From: Lachnospiraceae bacterium
Lineage (GTDB): Bacteria > Bacillota > Clostridia > Lachnospirales > Anaerotignaceae
DNA length: 60,448 nt
NCBI GenBank assembly: GCA_003543235.1
Contig: DPJA01000006.1
Coordinates: forward strand, 1 to 60,448
Direction of reading: 5' to 3'
The translations under genes and the position numbers were made by a program. How positions within the stretch are numbered: position 1 is the stretch's first letter; each line of letters starts with the position of its first letter. This document shows positions 42,216 through 51,785 of the stretch, in pieces. The notes beneath the pieces are model-generated. The model searched no databases. It was not told the origin of the DNA and was given only the letters and a program-made list of their open reading frames with translations.

Positions 42216-43167
42216 TTACCATATCCTCTCTTAAACTTTCTGCCATATCGCTTATTTTTCTAAGGCGATGGTTCACTCCAGACTTCCCAACAGGTGGTTC
42301 CATCATCTGCCCAAGCTCTTTAAGGCTTGCCTCGGGAAAATCCATTCTTGCAATTGCCATTTCTTCCAGCGGCTTCGGTAAATAGCTAAGACCAAATTTG
42401 TCCATAATAAAGGTTATGTCCTCCACCTGCTTAACAGATGCAGTAATAGTTTTATTAAGGTTAGCTGTTTCACAATTCACCTTACGGTTAACGTTGTTAC
42501 GCATATCTTTAAGAATGCGTACATTTTCCATCTCCATAAGGGCAATATGTGCCTCCATAATATTAAGCAAGTCCACTATCTGCTCGCCTTCTTTAAGGTA
42601 AACAATATAATGCTCCTTACGTTTAACAATTTTAGCATCCATACCAAAAGTATTAATAAGGTTTTTCAAATCCTCGCTATAGCTTAACGATACACTTACG
42701 AACTCCATATGGTATGTTTTTTCAGGGTCACTTACAGACCCTGCTGCCAAGAACGCCCCCCTCACGTATGCTCTTTTACAACAGGTACTACTAACAACCA
42801 AAGGATAAATTCTATTTACAATTTCAATAGTATCTCCATTTGTGTGTAAAAGTCCTGCAGAGGAAAGGACTTTTTTTGCCTCTGAATTTTTGTTTCCAAG
42901 CACAAGCACGTATACTCTGTTCTTTTTCAATTGAGTATTTCTTCTAAGCAATATTTCACACTCTATATTAAAAGTTTTTTTCAATAATGTAAAGCATTTT
43001 CTAGCTACCACTACATTCTCGGTTTGTATTTTTACACAAAAATTTTCTCCAGAAACACTAATATGTCCACACATATTTATAATAGCTGCAATTTCTGCTA
43101 TATTGCAATGGCGTGCTTCCCCAAAATGATGGGACAACTCGCTTTTAACATTAGACGAAAACGACAA
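42202..43167 (-). CDS. whiA: WhiA family DNA-binding protein
   Basis: The 321-residue protein has an N-terminal homing-endonuclease-like (LAGLIDADG-type, inactive) domain containing VRGAFLAAGSVSDPEKTYHMEF. A C-terminal helix-turn-helix includes DFPEASLKELGQMMEPPVGKSGVNHRLRK in two blocks. In Firmicutes WhiA affects cell division and chromosome segregation. The order rapZ-whiA-crh is the classical yvc arrangement, except that yvcK (glmR) is missing between rapZ and whiA. Confidence 0.95.
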   Translation of the reverse strand: MSFSSNVKSELSHHFGEARHCNIAEIAAIINMCGHISVSGENFCVKIQTENVVVARKCFTLLKKTFNIECEILLRRNTQLKKNRVYVLVLGNKNSEAKKVLSSAGLLHTNGDTIEIVNRIYPLVVSSTCCKRAYVRGAFLAAGSVSDPEKTYHMEFVSVSLSYSEDLKNLINTFGMDAKIVKRKEHYIVYLKEGEQIVDLLNIMEAHIALMEMENVRILKDMRNNVNRKVNCETANLNKTITASVKQVEDITFIMDKFGLSYLPKPLEEMAIARMDFPEASLKELGQMMEPPVGKSGVNHRLRKISDMAESLREDMVIDNG

Positions 43168-43244
43168 ATTTCCCGCCTCCTCCTAGTGATTTTTTATTTG
43201 TGTTAAGTTTGTAAATATAATACGTATTTTCTAATCCCAAAAGC

Positions 43245-44114
43245 CTATTTTTTATGTCTTGCATCTTTTTCTATATCATTGTGCTTAAGACGAACGCTGT
43301 GTTGTTTACTTTCCAACGCCTTGTAAAGCTCGTTTGCCAGTGTAACCGAACGGTGTTTACCACCAGTGCAGCCAATACTTATAACAAGCCTGTTTTTACC
43401 CTCTTTTATATACTGGGGAATAAGAAACTCTACCATGTCAATAAGCTTTGCCAAAAAAATTCTGCTTTCTTCAAAACTCATTACATAGTCAGCCACAGAA
43501 GCATCATTTCCTGTACATTCCTTAAGCTCCTGTATATAAAATGGATTTGGCAAAAACCTTACATCAAATGCTAAATCAGAATCTATAGGTATTCCATACT
43601 TAAATCCAAAAGAACAAACAGTAATCATAAGGCTTTCAAAGCTTTCGTTAAGCACAAAAATACTGTTAATCTTTTCTTTTAATTCTCTTGTAAGAATGTT
43701 GCTAGTGTCTATAATATAATTTGCACGTTTTTTAACCTCATTTAGTATATCTCGTTCAATTTTTATTCCATTGGCAATAGAACCTGTTTTTGAAAGAGGA
43801 TGGCTTCGTCTTGTTTCCTTAAATCTTTTAATAAGTGATTCATCCGATGCGTCCAAAAAAAGAATATCATAGTCATATCCATTTTCAGTTAGCATTGACA
43901 ACCCCTTAAATAAATCATCAAATAGCTTTCCTCCACGTATATCAATACCAAGTGCTACCTTGTCAATTTCACTGCCCTGTTCAAAAAGCTCTGCAAATTT
44001 CAAAAGTAATGCTGGTGGTAAATTATCAGCACAAAAATAATTTATATCCTCTAAAAACTTAAGTACAGTGGTTTTTCCTGCACCGCTCATACCTGTAACA
44101 ATAACAAATTTCAT
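43245..44114 (-). CDS. rapZ: RapZ/YvcJ family nucleotide-binding protein
   Basis: The 289-residue protein has an N-terminal P-loop GMSGAGKTT and a C-terminal domain containing ISIGCTGGKHRSVTLANEL. In Escherichia coli RapZ is an RNA-binding adaptor controlling glucosamine-6-phosphate synthase. In Firmicutes YvcJ hydrolyses GTP and affects competence. The usual DARFLPNPFY block appears here as DVRFLPNPFYIQEL. It precedes whiA by 77 bases and follows murB by 48. Confidence 0.95.
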   Translation of the reverse strand: MKFVIVTGMSGAGKTTVLKFLEDINYFCADNLPPALLLKFAELFEQGSEIDKVALGIDIRGGKLFDDLFKGLSMLTENGYDYDILFLDASDESLIKRFKETRRSHPLSKTGSIANGIKIERDILNEVKKRANYIIDTSNILTRELKEKINSIFVLNESFESLMITVCSFGFKYGIPIDSDLAFDVRFLPNPFYIQELKECTGNDASVADYVMSFEESRIFLAKLIDMVEFLIPQYIKEGKNRLVISIGCTGGKHRSVTLANELYKALESKQHSVRLKHNDIEKDARHKK

Positions 44115-44162
44115 ACTACTGCCCCCTTAAAGAATTTGACTTTATTTGAACCAAATTCTTTT

Positions 44163-45068
44163 TTATTCTTCACCCAATATGCGTACCTCACACTGAAGGT
44201 CAATGCCATATTTTTGTTTTACTACATCCTTGCAATGCCCAATAACGCCCAGTATATCCCCTGTTGTTGCACACCCTGTGTTCACCACAAAACCTGCGTG
44301 TTTTTGAGAAACCATAGCACCTCCTACGGTGTATCCCTTTAGTCCACTGTCTTCTATAAGCTTACCCGCAAAGTAACCTTCAGGTCTTTTAAACGTGCTG
44401 CCCGCACTTGCATAATTAAGGGGCTGTTTTTCTCTCCTACGCTCATTAAAATCTGCTATCAGTGCTTTTATTTCCTCTTTGCTTCCATATCTAAGGTTTA
44501 TTTTCCCGCCAAGCACAATATATCCATCCATAGCAATACGGCTTGTTCTGTAACCAAGTTCAAGTTTATTTGCACTTAACACCTGTACCTTCATATCACA
44601 AGTAAGTACAGTTGCCTCTGTAAGTACGTGTTTTATTTCGCCACCGTATGCACCAGCATTCATAAACACTGCCCCACCAAAGCTTCCAGGTATCCCTGCC
44701 GCAAACTCAAACCCAGCAAGACCATTTTCCATAGCTACCGCTGCTGCTTGGGAAAGTGTAGCTCCTGCACCAACCGTTATTTCAGTACCATTTACCTCTA
44801 TGTCTGCAAAGTGCCTTCCTATATGGATAACTGCACCACGTATACCTTTGTCCCTTACAAGAAGATTAGAGCCTTTACCAATCACAACAAAAGGAATACC
44901 ATTCTCCTTAAGTATGGTAACGACCTCCATCAATGCCTTAGGGTTTTCAGGTGTAATGAAGTAATCCACATTTCCACCTGTTTTAAATGAGCAGTGTTTA
45001 CTCATATCTTCATTTAAAATTACATTTTCTTTTCCTGCCACTTCAATCAATAAATCTATCAATGCCAC
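44163..45068 (-). CDS. murB: UDP-N-acetylenolpyruvoylglucosamine reductase
   Basis: The 301-residue FAD enzyme makes UDP-N-acetylmuramate for peptidoglycan. Seen are HCSFKTGGNVDYF, the FAD loop VIGKGSNLLVRDKG, AGIPGSFGGAVFMNAGAYGGE and the catalytic Ser in NYASAGSTFKRPEG. A C-terminal Glu in CEVRILGEE completes the active site. It lies between the ROK kinase and rapZ genes. Confidence 0.96.
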   Translation of the reverse strand: MALIDLLIEVAGKENVILNEDMSKHCSFKTGGNVDYFITPENPKALMEVVTILKENGIPFVVIGKGSNLLVRDKGIRGAVIHIGRHFADIEVNGTEITVGAGATLSQAAAVAMENGLAGFEFAAGIPGSFGGAVFMNAGAYGGEIKHVLTEATVLTCDMKVQVLSANKLELGYRTSRIAMDGYIVLGGKINLRYGSKEEIKALIADFNERRREKQPLNYASAGSTFKRPEGYFAGKLIEDSGLKGYTVGGAMVSQKHAGFVVNTGCATTGDILGVIGHCKDVVKQKYGIDLQCEVRILGEE

Positions 45069-45156
45069 TTAATCCACTCCCGAATTAAATTTTATAAATA
45101 CGTTACGTATGTGCAACTACACCTAAAAAGTGCCATTCTCGTCCGCATAAAAATTA

Positions 45157-46110
45157 TTATTCTTTTCCCAACATTGTTGCACCAATTATAACTGCATCAT
45201 AACCTAACTCAGTAAGAAGTATTTTTGTATTTTTGTCTTTATGCTGTCCATAGGTTTTTTCTTCAACCAGTGCTGCAACATCATCAATAAACTCATTACC
45301 CATCTTTCTCATTTTGCCGCCTATAGCTATTGCATCTGGCTGAAGCATATTAACTATATTTATCAATCCAAGGGCAATATACCGTTTGTACATATATACA
45401 ATTTCCTTGGCAAATTCATCACCTTTTTTTGCTGCCTCAAAAGGTATTCTGTAATTCATAAGCCTAATATCTCCATTAATCATTTTAAACATTTCGCTTT
45501 CGGGATGGCGTATTGCCGCAATTCTGGCATCTCTAATTATTGCTACTGATGAGGCATAAGCCGCCCAACAGCCATTTCTTCCACACTGACATTTTTCACC
45601 ATCAAGAATTATTACATGATGACCAAATTTCCCTGCACCGTAAAATCCACCATGATAAACCTCGTCCTTAATAATAATACCGCCGCTAATTGCAGAACCA
45701 ATTGTAACTATGACAGAGTTTTTGTAGCCCTTTGTTGCACCAAGTCTGCTTTCCGCAAGAGCATAGCAGTTTGCATCATTTTCAATGTATACAGGTATTT
45801 TTATATGCTTTTTAATTTCATCCAGCAAATGTACATCTCTAAAGCCAAAAGAACTGGAATATATAATTATTCCTTTTTCTGTGTCAATACTTCCGTAGCT
45901 GCCTATTCCAACATACTTAATGTCTTTTTCTAAATCTAAGCCTGCTTTTTTTACAATACGGTTAATCAATAGTGCTAAGTCGTTTACAATTTCAGGAATA
46001 CTCCTGTATCTAAGAGTTGGCACAGATTCTTTAAGGATAATGTTCCTGTCCTCATCAACAACACCGGCAATCAGATTTGTTATATCAAAATTAACGCCTA
46101 CATAATACAT
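45157..46110 (-). CDS. ROK family sugar kinase
   Basis: The 317-residue protein lacks a helix-turn-helix, so it is a kinase rather than a repressor. The sugar-binding and catalytic region IENDANCYALAESRLGATKGY, the phosphate loop VTIGSAISGGIII and the structural zinc motif CQCGRNGCW are present. Glucose or N-acetylglucosamine are the usual substrates; the choice is not visible. It sits between hprK and murB, a sugar-sensing and cell-wall context. Confidence 0.87.
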   Translation of the reverse strand: MYYVGVNFDITNLIAGVVDEDRNIILKESVPTLRYRSIPEIVNDLALLINRIVKKAGLDLEKDIKYVGIGSYGSIDTEKGIIIYSSSFGFRDVHLLDEIKKHIKIPVYIENDANCYALAESRLGATKGYKNSVIVTIGSAISGGIIIKDEVYHGGFYGAGKFGHHVIILDGEKCQCGRNGCWAAYASSVAIIRDARIAAIRHPESEMFKMINGDIRLMNYRIPFEAAKKGDEFAKEIVYMYKRYIALGLINIVNMLQPDAIAIGGKMRKMGNEFIDDVAALVEEKTYGQHKDKNTKILLTELGYDAVIIGATMLGKE

Positions 46111-46137
46111 ATTTGCACCTCCAAATAGTAAATGGTT

Positions 46138-47058
46138 TTATCCTTCAATACTCTTTTCCAATCTTTCGCTAAGCACTTTTGCGGCATTATACCCCAACTT
46201 TTTTTGTCGACAATTTATAGCGGCGGCCTCACAGATAACTGCAATATTTCGGCCAGACCTAATTGGTATTGAATTGCAAACCACGTTGTTACCTAATATT
46301 TCGTAATATTCGTCCTCTAAACCCATTCTGTCATATATTTTTTCATCATCCCAAAGCTCCAGTTTTATAACAAGGTCAATGGTCTGCTCTTGTTTGATAG
46401 AGCCCACGCCAAACAATTCTCTTACATCAATAATACCAATTCCTCTAAGTTCAATAAAATATCTTATAAGCTCAGGGCAGGTACCTATAAGGGTTTCGTG
46501 AGATATTCTTTTAATCTCAACAGCATCATCTGCCACCAGTCGGTGTCCTCTTTTTATAAGCTCAAGTGCTGCCTCGCTTTTACCAACACCACTGTCGCCA
46601 ATTATTAGTATACCCTCGCCGTAAATGTCTACCAACACACCGTGCATAGTAACTCTCTTTGCAAGTTCGCCCTTAAGCCAGCGGTTAATCTCACCAATAA
46701 AGTCCGATTCTCTATATGAAGTCCTAAAAACTGGCACATTAAACTCTTGGGCAAAAATTCCTATTTCAGGCAACATATCCATACTATTGCAAATTACTAA
46801 ACATGGAAATCCAAAGCTGAAAAGCTTTCTAAGCACATCTTCACGGAACATAGACTGAAGTTTTTCCAAATAAGAAAATTCAACCTGTCCAATAATTTGT
46901 ACCATATCATTTTCAAAATATTCAAAATAACCCGCCAACTGCAATGCTGGTCTGTTTACATCACTGCTTGTTAACAGTTTACCATCAAGCGAAATTTCAG
47001 GCAAAAGATTTTCTAACTGAAATTCTTCAACAAATTTTTCTATAGGCACAGAATACAT
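46138..47058 (-). CDS. hprK: HPr kinase/phosphorylase
   Basis: The 306-residue bifunctional enzyme phosphorylates and dephosphorylates Ser46 of HPr and Crh in response to glycolytic metabolites. His139 is in MHGVLVDIYG, and Walker A is GDSGVGKS (154-161), followed by RLVADDAVEIKR. The C-terminal signature ELRGIGIIDVRELFG is also complete. Its substrate candidate, the Crh-like protein, is four genes downstream. It follows uvrC after a 290-base non-coding gap. Confidence 0.96.
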   Translation of the reverse strand: MYSVPIEKFVEEFQLENLLPEISLDGKLLTSSDVNRPALQLAGYFEYFENDMVQIIGQVEFSYLEKLQSMFREDVLRKLFSFGFPCLVICNSMDMLPEIGIFAQEFNVPVFRTSYRESDFIGEINRWLKGELAKRVTMHGVLVDIYGEGILIIGDSGVGKSEAALELIKRGHRLVADDAVEIKRISHETLIGTCPELIRYFIELRGIGIIDVRELFGVGSIKQEQTIDLVIKLELWDDEKIYDRMGLEDEYYEILGNNVVCNSIPIRSGRNIAVICEAAAINCRQKKLGYNAAKVLSERLEKSIEG

Positions 47059-47349
47059 TTTTTAAAGCCCCCTTGCAGCAATTCATTCTTTATTACAGTG
47101 CTGCAAAAAATAATACACCACCATATTTAACGTTACCTTAAAGTTTACCATGTTTTTTGTTTTAATACAACTTTTTACTGTTATGTTATTCAAAAAAATT
47201 TAATTATTCTTTATAATTTTTGTAAAAAACACCCAACCTCAATTTATTAGTTATTTGACTTAAATATAATGCTTAAATACATATTCCAACCTTTATTAAT
47301 GGCATTTTGTATTTTCCATTCTTGCATTTATAATTGAACTTCAATATTT
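47059..47349. other. AT-rich non-coding gap between uvrC and hprK
   Basis: This 291-base gap contains no convincing ORF, RNA gene or strong terminator. The hprK-to-crh run probably has its promoter here, but I cannot point to a clear -35/-10 pair. Confidence 0.5.
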
Positions 47350-49233
47350 TTAATTATTTCCCTCCGATGTATCGCTTTTTTGGGTTCTGAAAAAGCTGTA
47401 CACTGCCTCTGCCGCCTTTATGTTCATTTCCTTAACCTCCAGAAGGTTTTCAACTTCTGCCTCTTTTATTTTTTCAACATCTCCAAAATGTCTTAAAAGT
47501 GCCTTGCGGCGAGTTTCCCCAATGCCGTTAATATGGTTAAGAACAGAATCAAGTTGAGCATTATCCCTAAGCTTTCGGTGATACTCTATGGCAAAACGAT
47601 GCACCTCATCCTGTATGCGTGTAACTAGCTTAAAACCCTCACTGTTTGCAGGCATATAAATTTGCTCATTATTATATAAAAGTCCCTTTGTGCGGTGGCA
47701 ATCGTCCTTAAACATTCCACAAACAGGTATTGTCAATCCAAATTCGGCAAGAACGTTAAGTGCAGCACTTATCTGTGCCTTGCCACCATCCATCATTATA
47801 AGGTCTGGCAGACGTGAGAACTTTCCCTCTTCATTGGGACTCTCCATTTTATCACGTATGCTATGGTTAATTCGTCTTGTAAGCACCTCTTCCATACTTG
47901 CAAAATCATTTGCACCTATAACTGTTTTAATTTTAAACTTTCTATAATCACTTTTTTTAGCTTTTCCATTTTCAAAAACTACCATAGACCCAACAGAATT
48001 AAAGCCTTGTGTATTAGAAATATCATAAGCCTCAATTCTGCTAATCTTGCTATTAAGACCAAGCACTGTTCTTATCTGCTCTACAGCACCCTTGGTTTTC
48101 TCCTGCTCACGTTTCATTCTCTCGCCAAACTGTTCTAGTGTAATTATTGCATTTTTTCCCGCAAGCTCCACCATTTTATGTTTTTCACCCTTTTGTGGAA
48201 CAGTTATAATAACCTTATTGCCACGTATGGACTGCAACCAACCCTCTATAATCTCTTTCTCATCAAAATCCAAATCCTCTTCCAAAATAAGCTCTTTTGG
48301 TATAAATGCAGTTCCACTGTAAAACTGCTTTACAAACTCGGTTATAATCTGCCCACGTGTACTTTCTTCAGTGTTTTTAATAAGAAAATGTTCCCTTCCC
48401 ATCATCTTTCCGCCACGTATAAAAAACACCTGTACCAAAGCCTCATCAAAAGCTCTGGCAATGGCTATAACATCGCTGTCGTTAAGCCCTGTATTAGACA
48501 TTTTCTGGCGTTGTGCAATGCTTTCCATACTTCTAATTTTATCCCTAAGCACAGCAGCAGCTTCAAAATCAAGGCTTTCAGAGGCTTCTTCCATTTCTTT
48601 TTTCATACGCTCAATAATTCCATGATGCTTGCCTTCCAAAAAATCAATTGCCTCGTCTATAATTTTTTTGTATTCTTCTTTTGATATAAGCCCATCACAA
48701 GGTGCATTGCATTGACCTATATGGTAGTTAAGACATGGCCTGCTTTTTCCCAAATCTCTGGGAAACACTTTTTTGCACTTGCGTATAGGCCACATCTTGT
48801 GCAAGGTTTCCACTGTTTCCCTAACAGCAGTTGCATCTGTAATGGGTCCAAAATATTTTGCTCCATCCTTTACATAACGTCTTGTAACAAATATTCTGGG
48901 AAAATCTTCATTAACAGTAACTTTAATATAAGGATACATTTTGTCATCCTTTAAAGCTATGTTATACTTAGGGCTGTGTTCTTTAATTAAATTGCATTCT
49001 AAAATAAGTGCTTCCATTTCCGTGTCGGTTACTATATATTCAAACTCTGCAATATTGCTAACCATGCTTAAAACCTTTGGCGAATGATTTTTTGAGCTTT
49101 GAAAATATTGGCTAACACGATTTTTAAGCTTCACAGCCTTGCCAACATATATAATTTCATCATTAGCGTTTTTCATAATATAAACCCCTGGTTTAAGGGG
49201 AAGTTTTTTAAGTTCTTCTTTAATATCAAACAT
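47350..49233 (-). CDS. uvrC: Excinuclease ABC subunit C
   Basis: The 627-residue nuclease makes both incisions in nucleotide excision repair. It has the GIY-YIG domain (KPGVYIMKNANDEIIYVGKA, 3' incision), a UvrB-binding motif around DFEAAAVLRDKIRSME, the RNase H-like domain with IEAYDISNTQG and MDGGKAQ (5' incision), and a C-terminal helix-hairpin-helix in LNHINGIGETRRKALLRHFG. No LexA box is visible upstream. Confidence 0.97.
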   Translation of the reverse strand: MFDIKEELKKLPLKPGVYIMKNANDEIIYVGKAVKLKNRVSQYFQSSKNHSPKVLSMVSNIAEFEYIVTDTEMEALILECNLIKEHSPKYNIALKDDKMYPYIKVTVNEDFPRIFVTRRYVKDGAKYFGPITDATAVRETVETLHKMWPIRKCKKVFPRDLGKSRPCLNYHIGQCNAPCDGLISKEEYKKIIDEAIDFLEGKHHGIIERMKKEMEEASESLDFEAAAVLRDKIRSMESIAQRQKMSNTGLNDSDVIAIARAFDEALVQVFFIRGGKMMGREHFLIKNTEESTRGQIITEFVKQFYSGTAFIPKELILEEDLDFDEKEIIEGWLQSIRGNKVIITVPQKGEKHKMVELAGKNAIITLEQFGERMKREQEKTKGAVEQIRTVLGLNSKISRIEAYDISNTQGFNSVGSMVVFENGKAKKSDYRKFKIKTVIGANDFASMEEVLTRRINHSIRDKMESPNEEGKFSRLPDLIMMDGGKAQISAALNVLAEFGLTIPVCGMFKDDCHRTKGLLYNNEQIYMPANSEGFKLVTRIQDEVHRFAIEYHRKLRDNAQLDSVLNHINGIGETRRKALLRHFGDVEKIKEAEVENLLEVKEMNIKAAEAVYSFFRTQKSDTSEGNN

Positions 49234-49355
49234 ACTTATTCTCCTGAAATCTTACAATTCCGTAGATTTTTCATTAATAATAGCAACAAATTTAACACAA
49301 CCGTACAATTTTATTTTATAATAAGGTTTAAATAAACTCTCGGGAGGAAATTCAA

Positions 49356-50123
49356 TTGGAAAAAGCATTACAAAAAATAGGAATATTCGTTGGCACTTTG
49401 CTTATTTTAAATACAGCTATTGTGCTTTTATTTACTAGCTTCAGCATATCGAATATCATTCCTGCCATTATTGGCAGCGTAATTTTATTATATTCGCTAT
49501 TGTATTATAAAATCAAGGTATTTGCAAAACAAGGCATTGCAAAACTAATACACTATTTCTTTAAATTATGTTTGGTGTTTTTTGTTGTGTCATTCACGCT
49601 ATGCACCCTAATTGTGTATAAAAACAGTATCAGCATTCCACCAAAAAATGCTGATGCAATTATAGTTTTAGGTGCAGGCCTTCGTGGCAAAAAAGTAAGC
49701 CTAAGCCTTGCCTATCGCCTTGATGCGGCAATAGATTATTATAATCAAAACCAACATCCAGTTATTGTAGTTTCCGGTGGTCAAGGTGAAAATGAACTTG
49801 TAAGTGAAGCCTTTGCAATGAAAACCTATTTATTAGAAAACGGAATACCATCAGAAAAAATACTAACCGAGGATAAATCCTCACGTACAGTAGAAAATTT
49901 CAGTTTTTCCAAAGAAATATTAAATAAATACTTTGATGGATACCCATATGAAACAGTATACATAACTAACGGCTTTCATATTTTTAGGGCAGGGCTTATT
50001 GCAAAACAGGCAAATCTTGTGTCCCATGGGCTTTCCGCCCACAGTGTAGCTTTTTTGCAGCCAACTTATTACATACGTGAATATTTTTCCATACTTAAAT
50101 ATTTTACAATAGACTATATATAA
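49356..50123 (+). CDS. YdcF/DUF218 family membrane protein
   Basis: The 255-residue protein has three N-terminal hydrophobic helices (about 8-26, 30-48, 66-86), then a DUF218 domain. The domain has ADAIIVLGAGLRGKK, HPVIVVSGGQGENE and EDKSSRTVENFSFSKEIL. In Enterobacteria DUF218 proteins (ElyC, SanA) affect envelope integrity. The start is a TTG at 49356 behind GGGAGG. Its terminator overlaps the start of the next gene. Confidence 0.87.
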   Translation: MEKALQKIGIFVGTLLILNTAIVLLFTSFSISNIIPAIIGSVILLYSLLYYKIKVFAKQGIAKLIHYFFKLCLVFFVVSFTLCTLIVYKNSISIPPKNADAIIVLGAGLRGKKVSLSLAYRLDAAIDYYNQNQHPVIVVSGGQGENELVSEAFAMKTYLLENGIPSEKILTEDKSSRTVENFSFSKEILNKYFDGYPYETVYITNGFHIFRAGLIAKQANLVSHGLSAHSVAFLQPTYYIREYFSILKYFTIDYI

Positions 50124-50129
50124 TTGCTT

Positions 50130-50175
50130 TCTCCGTCATAGACTATAAAAACAAACTTTGACGGAGATTTTTTTT
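50130..50175 (+). terminator. Terminator whose stem holds the next gene's ribosome binding site
   Basis: TCTCCGTCA (50130-50138) pairs with TGACGGAGA (50159-50167) and is followed by eight T (50168-50175), then directly by the ATG of the SpoVB-like gene at 50176. The right arm contains ACGGAG, the ribosome binding site of that gene. Transcripts that read through would carry a sequestered start site. Confidence 0.7.
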
Positions 50176-51696
50176 ATGCGAAAAAAAACCTTAATTAAAG
50201 GTGCCGCTATTCTTATGTGTGCCAATCTTATAACCCGATTTATGGGCTTTTATTACCGTATATATATGTCAAAAGCAATTGGTGCCGAGGGCATGGGGCT
50301 TTATCAACTTATTATGCCAATTTATATGCTTGCTTGGAGTATAACATCGTCTGGGCTTACCACTACCGTTTCAAAGCTTACAGCACAAGAAAATGCAAAA
50401 AGGGAGTTTGGCAACACTTCACGTATTTTACATATTTCCCTTTTTATTTCTCTTGTTTTGAGCCTTTGTTTAAGTATTGCACTCTTTGTTTTTTCAGACT
50501 TTGCGGCTATACATATTATAAAGGATGCCCGAACATCACTTCCGTTGCGTATTTTAAGTCTTGCATTTCCATTTATGTCGTTAGGAAGTTGTATTAGGGG
50601 GAATTTTCTGGGAATGCAGCGTCATTTTTTCCCCGCCGTCAGTCAAGTTTTAGAGCAGTCTGTTCGCATAATTGCCATTTTTGCACTTTCAGACCTGTTC
50701 ATTCCTCTTGGGCTGGAATATGCCTGTGGTGCTGCGGTGGTTGGCATAGTTTTGGGAGAAATAATATCATTTATTTTGATATTTTTTTCTATGAAATACG
50801 TGCATACTTCCCTTCCATCAAAAAAGCCAACCATTTCCCTAATGATTGCTTTTTCTGCAATATGCACAATGGCTGTTCCGTTAACACTTGGTCGAGTTAC
50901 AGGGTCACTGCTTTCCACAGTGGAAAATATTCTTATACCACAACGTCTTGCCATTTTTAGTGGTGGTCAAAATGCTCTTTCCACCTTTGGAAGCCTTACA
51001 GGAATGGCAATGCCGCTTATTCAACTGCCAAGTGCGGTACTTATGGCAATTTCAGTTACTCTTGTACCAGCTCTAAGCGAGTCACAAGCAACCAACAATA
51101 GCCGACAAACAGCCTCTTTAATAGAAAAATCCATTACATACACTGCTGTAATAGGCTTTGGCTTTGCTGCGGTTTTTGCCGCATTTCCCCAAGAAATTTG
51201 CTATATTGTTTACAATGAAAAGGAACTTGGCAGTCTGCTTCTTCGCCTTTGCATAATATGTCCCTTTATGTATATGCAAATAACCATAAGCGGCATACTA
51301 AACGGTCTTGGCAGCCATAGCTTTATATTCAGACAGAACCTTATTTCGTCTGCTATAAATTTGTTTTTCATTTATCTTTTTATACCTCATTTCGGTACAG
51401 ATGCCTTTATTGCTGGAATTACTATAAGTCTTGTTCTCACTACAACAATGGGAATAATGGAAATTAACAAGAAAAGCCATTCACAATTTTCACCCTATAA
51501 AAGCATAATTTTACCTGCTATTTGTGCTGTGTCGGCCTATATATTCTTGCAATTTGCACCTAAAAATACAACTTCAAATGTTTATATTGTTTCCTTGTCG
51601 GCAATTTTGCTTTTTCTTATTTATTTCATTTTGCTTTTTTTAACAGGAGCAATAAATAAAAAGGATATTATGTCATTTATGCCAAAACGGCGTTAA
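50176..51696 (+). CDS. MATE-like polysaccharide/lipid flippase, SpoVB type
   Basis: The 506-residue protein has about fourteen membrane helices and belongs to the MviN/MATE flippase superfamily. The start KKTLIKGAAILMCANLITRFMGF with the following YRIYMSKAIGAEGMGLYQL is characteristic of SpoVB and its paralogs, which move lipid-linked cell-wall precursors in cortex synthesis. Vegetative paralogs exist, so sporulation use is probable but not certain. The ATG at 50176 is nine bases from ACGGAG; a TTG at 50158 is inside the upstream hairpin. Confidence 0.88.
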   Translation: MRKKTLIKGAAILMCANLITRFMGFYYRIYMSKAIGAEGMGLYQLIMPIYMLAWSITSSGLTTTVSKLTAQENAKREFGNTSRILHISLFISLVLSLCLSIALFVFSDFAAIHIIKDARTSLPLRILSLAFPFMSLGSCIRGNFLGMQRHFFPAVSQVLEQSVRIIAIFALSDLFIPLGLEYACGAAVVGIVLGEIISFILIFFSMKYVHTSLPSKKPTISLMIAFSAICTMAVPLTLGRVTGSLLSTVENILIPQRLAIFSGGQNALSTFGSLTGMAMPLIQLPSAVLMAISVTLVPALSESQATNNSRQTASLIEKSITYTAVIGFGFAAVFAAFPQEICYIVYNEKELGSLLLRLCIICPFMYMQITISGILNGLGSHSFIFRQNLISSAINLFFIYLFIPHFGTDAFIAGITISLVLTTTMGIMEINKKSHSQFSPYKSIILPAICAVSAYIFLQFAPKNTTSNVYIVSLSAILLFLIYFILLFLTGAINKKDIMSFMPKRR

Positions 51697-51734
51697 TTTC
51701 AACTAATGATTTTTTTGTTTAGCTAAACAAACTA

Positions 51735-51785
51735 AAAAAGTTTCTCCTCTTTATATATAACTATAAAGAGGGGAAACTTTTTTTT
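51735..51785. terminator. Bidirectional terminator between spoVB-like and galT-like genes
   Basis: AAAAAAGTTTCTCCTCTTTAT pairs with ATAAAGAGGGGAAACTTTTTT across a short loop, one of the longest stems in the window. It serves both converging transcripts. Confidence 0.9.
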
